Source: Udaeobacter sp046731855
GTDB taxonomy: Bacteria > Verrucomicrobiota > Verrucomicrobiia > Chthoniobacterales > UBA10450
Direction: 5' to 3'
DNA: 18,424 bases
Assembly (NCBI GenBank): GCA_046731855.1
Contig: JBKPLX010000045.1
Location: forward strand, 1-18,424
Shown here: positions 14,957 to 18,424 of the stretch, piece by piece
Numbering within the stretch: position 1 is the first letter of the stretch
Layout of the letters: each line of letters begins with the position of its first letter
Translations under genes and position numbers: made by a program
Notes under the pieces: generated by a model
What the model was told of the DNA's origin: nothing
The model's input: the letters and a program-made list of their open reading frames with translations, nothing else
The model's database searches: none

Positions 14957-17900
14957 ATGAAAAAAAATTCTCATACCCGGTCCGCACCTGCCCGCCGAAG
15001 TCTTGAAGAAGGCGGTTTCTCTAATCTTCGGGCATTAATCGCTCTGCTTTTCTGCTTCTCTGGCGCGTTGCTGGCGCTGTTTGCATCCGGCGTTTTCAGC
15101 ACTAAAAATGCTGAGCGACCCGCGCGCTATATGCCGGTGCCCGGTGCCAGGCCCGAGGCTGAGGCAGCTGATCTTGGGCGATTAGAATTATTCTGGAACG
15201 ATCGTTTGACATATCCTACAGGGCGCTTTGACCCGGCATGGCTGCGTGCTGCCGCCGCTCAGCATGCCCGCCTATCCACGGGTGTCCCTGCAGGAGCGCC
15301 TGTGTTATTCAACCCCCGCAGTCCTCTGGCCTTTAGCACTACCAGTTTTATCGCGCTGGGGCCGCAACCAGAACGCATGACCGGCTGCTCGGGGTGTTAT
15401 GATTACACGACCACGGAAGGGCGAGTAAATTCCATTGCGGTCGATCCTACCACCACAGTCAATGGCAGCATTGTAGCGTATCTTGGGTCAGTTGGAGGCG
15501 GCGTGTGGAAAACGACCAATTGTTGTAGTGCATCCACCACCTGGAATGTGGTAACTGACGATCCGCTCATTTCCACCATGGCGATCGACAGTGTTACCAT
15601 TGATCCGAGCGATCATAACACCGTTTATGCCGGAACCGGCGATCTCAATTATGGTTCTTTTTCGATGGGTAGCCAGGGTATCCTCAAGTCCACTGATACC
15701 GGGGCTACCTGGACAGTGCTTGGGGCTGATGTCTTTGGTATGCCTTTCCCTGTGCCCTCAGGTCAATTCCCGCAGTATAACGCCGTTGGCAAGGTTCGGG
15801 TGGATCCTAATGACAGTAACAAGGTCGCTGCCGGCGCGAAAACGGGTCTCTACATTTCTTACGACGGTGGCGTTAACTGGACCGGTCCGTGTTCCACTAA
15901 CGGATTTAGTGCGCAACGTCAGGACATAACCGGCCTGGAATTAACAGACATCGGCGGGGGCGTGACTCGCATCTTAGCGGCAGTCGGTGTGAGAGGTTTT
16001 GCTACGACCGTGCAATTCGATCTCGGTAACAATGGGGCTAACGGTATCTACACCGCGACAATGGGATCAAGCGGTTGCCCGAGTTTCACGTCGATCGCCT
16101 CGAACGCAAACGGGTTCGTCTATGGTGACGCCGTGACGGGTAGCCCGTATTCGACCGGCGCGAACATGAACGCGGGTAGCGGCGTGATGTACGCCGACCC
16201 GACAACGGGCGACCAGCTCGGACGGATCGACATCGCGGTCGCGCCGAGCAACCCAAATGTTATCTACGCGCAGGTGCAGTCGATCGCCGGAAACACGGGC
16301 GGCAACTGCGGAGGCGGCCCCGGCTGCCAACTCGGCGTCTGGGCGAGCACGAACGGCGGCACCTCTTGGTCGTTCATGGCTGGCTCGCAGGGCCCGTCGC
16401 TCGGCGACTGCGGCTTCGACTACCCGCAGAACTGGTACGACCAGGGCCTCGCGGTCGATCCGAACAACCCCGACCGCTTGTTCGTCGACACCTACGACGT
16501 CTGGTTCGCGACGCGCACAGGAACTGTGTGGAACGATACCACCTGTGGTTATTCCGGCGGGGGTCCACTTCCCGTGCACGTGGACCAGCATGCGCTGGCC
16601 TTCCTACCGGGCTCGTCCAGTATCTTGCTAATTGGAAATGACGGAGGCGCCCATGGAACGACCAACGCTGACATAACAAATGTCAACACCGACCCGACCT
16701 GGTTTAACATGGATACGGGCTTAAACACCATCGAGTTTTACTCAGGTGACATCAGTGGAAACTTCCTCAATGCGGCCTCACCACAAGCCAGCGGTGGCTC
16801 GCAGGACAATGGCTCCAGCTCGATCACCTTTACTGGAACGCCAACTGGACCCGTGCTATGGCAGCTGGGAGTCGGCGGTGATGGATTCTATTCGCGCATT
16901 GATCCAGTAGGCACAGGATCGAGCCTCCGTTTTTGGCAGGGAAACAATAGCGGTTCGCTTCATCGCTGTGTTATGAACTGCACCAATCAGAATGCTCCGT
17001 GGAGCGGCAGGGTGTCTGGCGGCTGGAGCGGCGACACGCAATCATTCATTCTGCCTTACGATCTTTTCCATGGTGGGGTCCCTGGCGGTGACGACTGCGC
17101 AGCAGCCGGCGTCCCCGGCGGCTGCGGTCATCTTGTCGCTGGCACAACTAGAGTGTGGGAGACAATTAACGGCGGAAATCAATCGTTCGGCTCAGGGGAT
17201 TGGTATGTTACCAATAATCCTGCAACCCAGAACATGACGAAGCAAACGCTGGGCAACCGCTCCTTTATAAATCAGGTTAAGTACTCACCGAAATATCAGA
17301 GCGTCGCGATTGTTGGGACAAACGACGGCAACGCCTGGATCGGTTTCAACCTCGGCACGGGCACTGCGAGCCAGGCAAACTGGGTAAATGTTACTGACAA
17401 CAACACAGTCCTGCCGAATCGCCCGGTGCTGGGTATCGCGCTCGATCCAACTGCCGCATCGGCGTCTCTGCCGATCGGCTACGCGGCTATTGGCGGGTTC
17501 AACGCTAACACGCCAACTACACCGGGTCATGTGTTCCAGGTAACATGCACAGCGAATTGCGGCTCGTTCACCTGGGCGGACAAGACCGGCGATCTCCCGG
17601 ACATTCCGGTTGACTCCATTATCGTCAATCCCAATCAACCGCAACAGGTCTTTGCTGGCACGGACTGGGGTGTTTACTATACCGATGACGTAAGTGTAGC
17701 ATCTCCTACATGGCAGCGTTTCGAGAACGGCCTGCCACACGCAATGGTTTGGGACATGCAGATTGACCGGGGTAGCACTACCCTCTCAGTCTGGACACGC
17801 AGTCGCGGCGCCTACGCCTTTGCGTTGCCCGGCGGGCCGCCTCCGTCTCCAACTCCCACATCTTCGCCAAGTGCGACGCCAACGCCAACACCCACGGTGA

Positions 17901-18037
17901 CACCTACCGCTTCGCCGACGGTCACGCCAACAGTTACGCCAACTGCAACCCCAACAGTTACCCCTACGCCTAGTGCCACACCCAGAGTGACGCCGCGGCC
18001 GCGCCCAACTCCACACCCTCGGCCGACACCGCCCTAG
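14957..18037 (+). CDS. Exported VPS10/BNR-type propeller protein with Thr-Pro/Arg tail
   Basis: A 1026-residue protein. Residues 1-47 form the export signal, with a long basic n-region, the motif GFSNLRALIALLFCF and ALFASG, like that of the kelch-fusion protein. Residues about 70-120 hold an uncharacterised pro-segment with ELFWNDRLTYPTGRFD. From about 125 to 960 runs a large BNR/VPS10-type propeller region. It has GSVGGGVWKTT near 175, Asp boxes near 245 (STDTGATW), 301 (SYDGGVNW) and 464 (STNGGTSW), and repeated I-A-V-D/A-P-x-N-P blade starts. VYAGTGDLN and VFAGTDWGVYYT are typical of this class. Several Cys pairs (CSGC, NCC) suggest disulfides in an exported protein. The tail is at about 962-1026, ending RPRPTPHPRPTPP. 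Bases about 16080-16515 (residues about 375-520) have clearly different composition. No glycosidase catalytic residues can be assigned. Confidence 0.87.
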   Translation: MKKNSHTRSAPARRSLEEGGFSNLRALIALLFCFSGALLALFASGVFSTKNAERPARYMPVPGARPEAEAADLGRLELFWNDRLTYPTGRFDPAWLRAAAAQHARLSTGVPAGAPVLFNPRSPLAFSTTSFIALGPQPERMTGCSGCYDYTTTEGRVNSIAVDPTTTVNGSIVAYLGSVGGGVWKTTNCCSASTTWNVVTDDPLISTMAIDSVTIDPSDHNTVYAGTGDLNYGSFSMGSQGILKSTDTGATWTVLGADVFGMPFPVPSGQFPQYNAVGKVRVDPNDSNKVAAGAKTGLYISYDGGVNWTGPCSTNGFSAQRQDITGLELTDIGGGVTRILAAVGVRGFATTVQFDLGNNGANGIYTATMGSSGCPSFTSIASNANGFVYGDAVTGSPYSTGANMNAGSGVMYADPTTGDQLGRIDIAVAPSNPNVIYAQVQSIAGNTGGNCGGGPGCQLGVWASTNGGTSWSFMAGSQGPSLGDCGFDYPQNWYDQGLAVDPNNPDRLFVDTYDVWFATRTGTVWNDTTCGYSGGGPLPVHVDQHALAFLPGSSSILLIGNDGGAHGTTNADITNVNTDPTWFNMDTGLNTIEFYSGDISGNFLNAASPQASGGSQDNGSSSITFTGTPTGPVLWQLGVGGDGFYSRIDPVGTGSSLRFWQGNNSGSLHRCVMNCTNQNAPWSGRVSGGWSGDTQSFILPYDLFHGGVPGGDDCAAAGVPGGCGHLVAGTTRVWETINGGNQSFGSGDWYVTNNPATQNMTKQTLGNRSFINQVKYSPKYQSVAIVGTNDGNAWIGFNLGTGTASQANWVNVTDNNTVLPNRPVLGIALDPTAASASLPIGYAAIGGFNANTPTTPGHVFQVTCTANCGSFTWADKTGDLPDIPVDSIIVNPNQPQQVFAGTDWGVYYTDDVSVASPTWQRFENGLPHAMVWDMQIDRGSTTLSVWTRSRGAYAFALPGGPPPSPTPTSSPSATPTPTPTVTPTASPTVTPTVTPTATPTVTPTPSATPRVTPRPRPTPHPRPTPP
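16080..16515 (+). other. GC-rich mosaic patch inside the last gene
   Basis: Hand counting gives 240 G+C of 360 bases (67%) for 16141-16500, against 28 of 60 (47%) in each of 15601-15660, 16621-16680 and 16681-16740. Within the patch Ser is often TCG, Asp mostly GAC and Ala GCG. The frame is intact and a propeller blade with an Asp box is included. This points to recombination with a GC-richer homologue. Confidence 0.6.
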
Positions 18038-18044
18038 GAGGATT

Positions 18045-18072
18045 GGTGATTAGTGATCGGTGATCCGTGATC
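18045..18072 (+). repeat. GTGATC-type heptanucleotide array
   Basis: Four contiguous 7-mers GGTGATT, AGTGATC, GGTGATC and CGTGATC begin 7 bp after the stop of the last gene. On the other strand the unit reads GATCAC-like and shares the ATCA core of the CTATCAG repeat in the signal peptides of A, B and C. Confidence 0.75.
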
Positions 18073-18424
18073 AGTTGCGGTCAGGTCGCTGGCCTAGGCG
18101 ACACCATCCGTTCTGTCGACCTGGCGAAAGGTTTATCGGCTTCTCTGAAGACGGTGCCAATCACCGAAGGCGCAAGTATGCTAGCCCCGAAAGCTTTCGC
18201 AGGGGTGTGGCCAACACGATTTAGGAAATACGTTCTACCTTGGATCTGAATTCCTAGACGCTCGGTAGCGGTGCGCCGAATTCAGGCGCCAAATTTTTAT
18301 AAAAAAATTGCAGCCAATTTGTCTTGACTCGCTTTTGCGCTTTTCGCAAAAAGCGTACGACCACATCCGCAGCCCAGAGCGAAAGGCCACCAAGGAAAAA
18401 GCAAATCTCGCCCTCAATCGATTG
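18073..18424. other. Intergenic end of window; possible promoter for a gene beyond it
   Basis: No convincing gene is seen. An A/T-rich tract (18291-18320) precedes TTGACT at 18324-18329, then a near-palindromic CGCTTTTGCG/CGCAAAAAGCG segment (18330-18355). This may be a promoter region of a gene starting after the window. A short inverted pair CTGAATTC/GAATTCAG lies near 18247-18286. No terminator with a T-run is evident after the last gene. Confidence 0.35.

Noticed and set aside
16067..16591. Antisense open frame of 174 codons in the last gene
   Set aside because: It coincides with the GC-rich patch, where high G+C at third positions removes stops on the other strand. The sense frame has the propeller motifs.
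2700..18037. Tails as LPXTG, PEP-CTERM or type IX sorting signals
   Set aside because: There is no LPXTG, no hydrophobic C-terminal helix and no folded C-terminal domain; each protein ends in a Pro/Arg stretch.
18045..18072. CRISPR-like array
   Set aside because: The 7-bp units are contiguous with no spacers, so this is a simple tandem repeat. The same holds for the repeats in A, B and C.
18067..18249. Small open frame of 60 codons after the last gene
   Set aside because: No ribosome-binding site, no recognisable domain, and it starts within the heptamer array.

Overview
The window (about 55% GC) carries seven large genes, all on the + strand. Each encodes an exported protein made of beta-propeller repeats. 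Each protein ends in the same kind of tail: a Thr-Pro-rich spacer of roughly 30-45 residues, then a basic Pro/Arg end such as RPTPRPRP. There are no housekeeping genes, tRNAs, rRNAs, transposase genes or CRISPR arrays. The tail style, the N-termini containing an F-x-NLR motif, the weak use of Shine-Dalgarno sites and the many palindromic intergenic repeats suggest a soil Verrucomicrobiota (Chthoniobacterales-like) genome. Acidobacteriota is the main alternative. This placement is inference from recalled patterns, with moderate confidence.

Layout. Positions 1-2903 hold a 5'-truncated Asp-box protein with Ig-like and C-terminal beta domains. Positions 3249-9025 hold a tandem triplet of closely related Asp-box (BNR, sialidase-like) proteins, called A, B and C here. 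Positions 9291-12236 hold a two-part protein: an uncharacterised propeller-like N-terminal region, an internal Thr-Pro linker and a kelch propeller. Positions 12849-14459 hold a PQQ-type propeller. Positions 14957-18037 hold a large VPS10/BNR-type protein. Genes are 265-612 bp apart, and most gaps contain a promoter candidate, a terminator or a palindromic element. They therefore look like separate transcription units that share a theme, not one operon.

The repeats are the most unusual part. The signal peptides of A, B and C are encoded by a degenerate tandem heptanucleotide repeat (CTATCAG-like). Because 7 and 3 are coprime, this repeat gives the same cyclic peptide (YQLSAIS-like) in all three forward frames. 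A related heptamer (GTGATC core) lies downstream of B, C and the last gene. The genes ending at 2903 and 12236 share a 3' cassette of about 170 bp that runs from the tail codons through the stop into a strong terminator hairpin with a compensated base-pair change. A transposase-less element with 21-bp inverted repeats and TA flanks sits between the promoter candidate and ribosome-binding site of the PQQ-type gene. The last gene contains a sharply bounded GC-rich patch.

Working picture (inference): a cluster of exported propellers of at least four kinds carrying a common, apparently undescribed C-terminal tag that may anchor them to, or help them pass, the cell surface. No enzymatic activity can be assigned. 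Asp boxes are visible, but the catalytic motifs of true sialidases are not.
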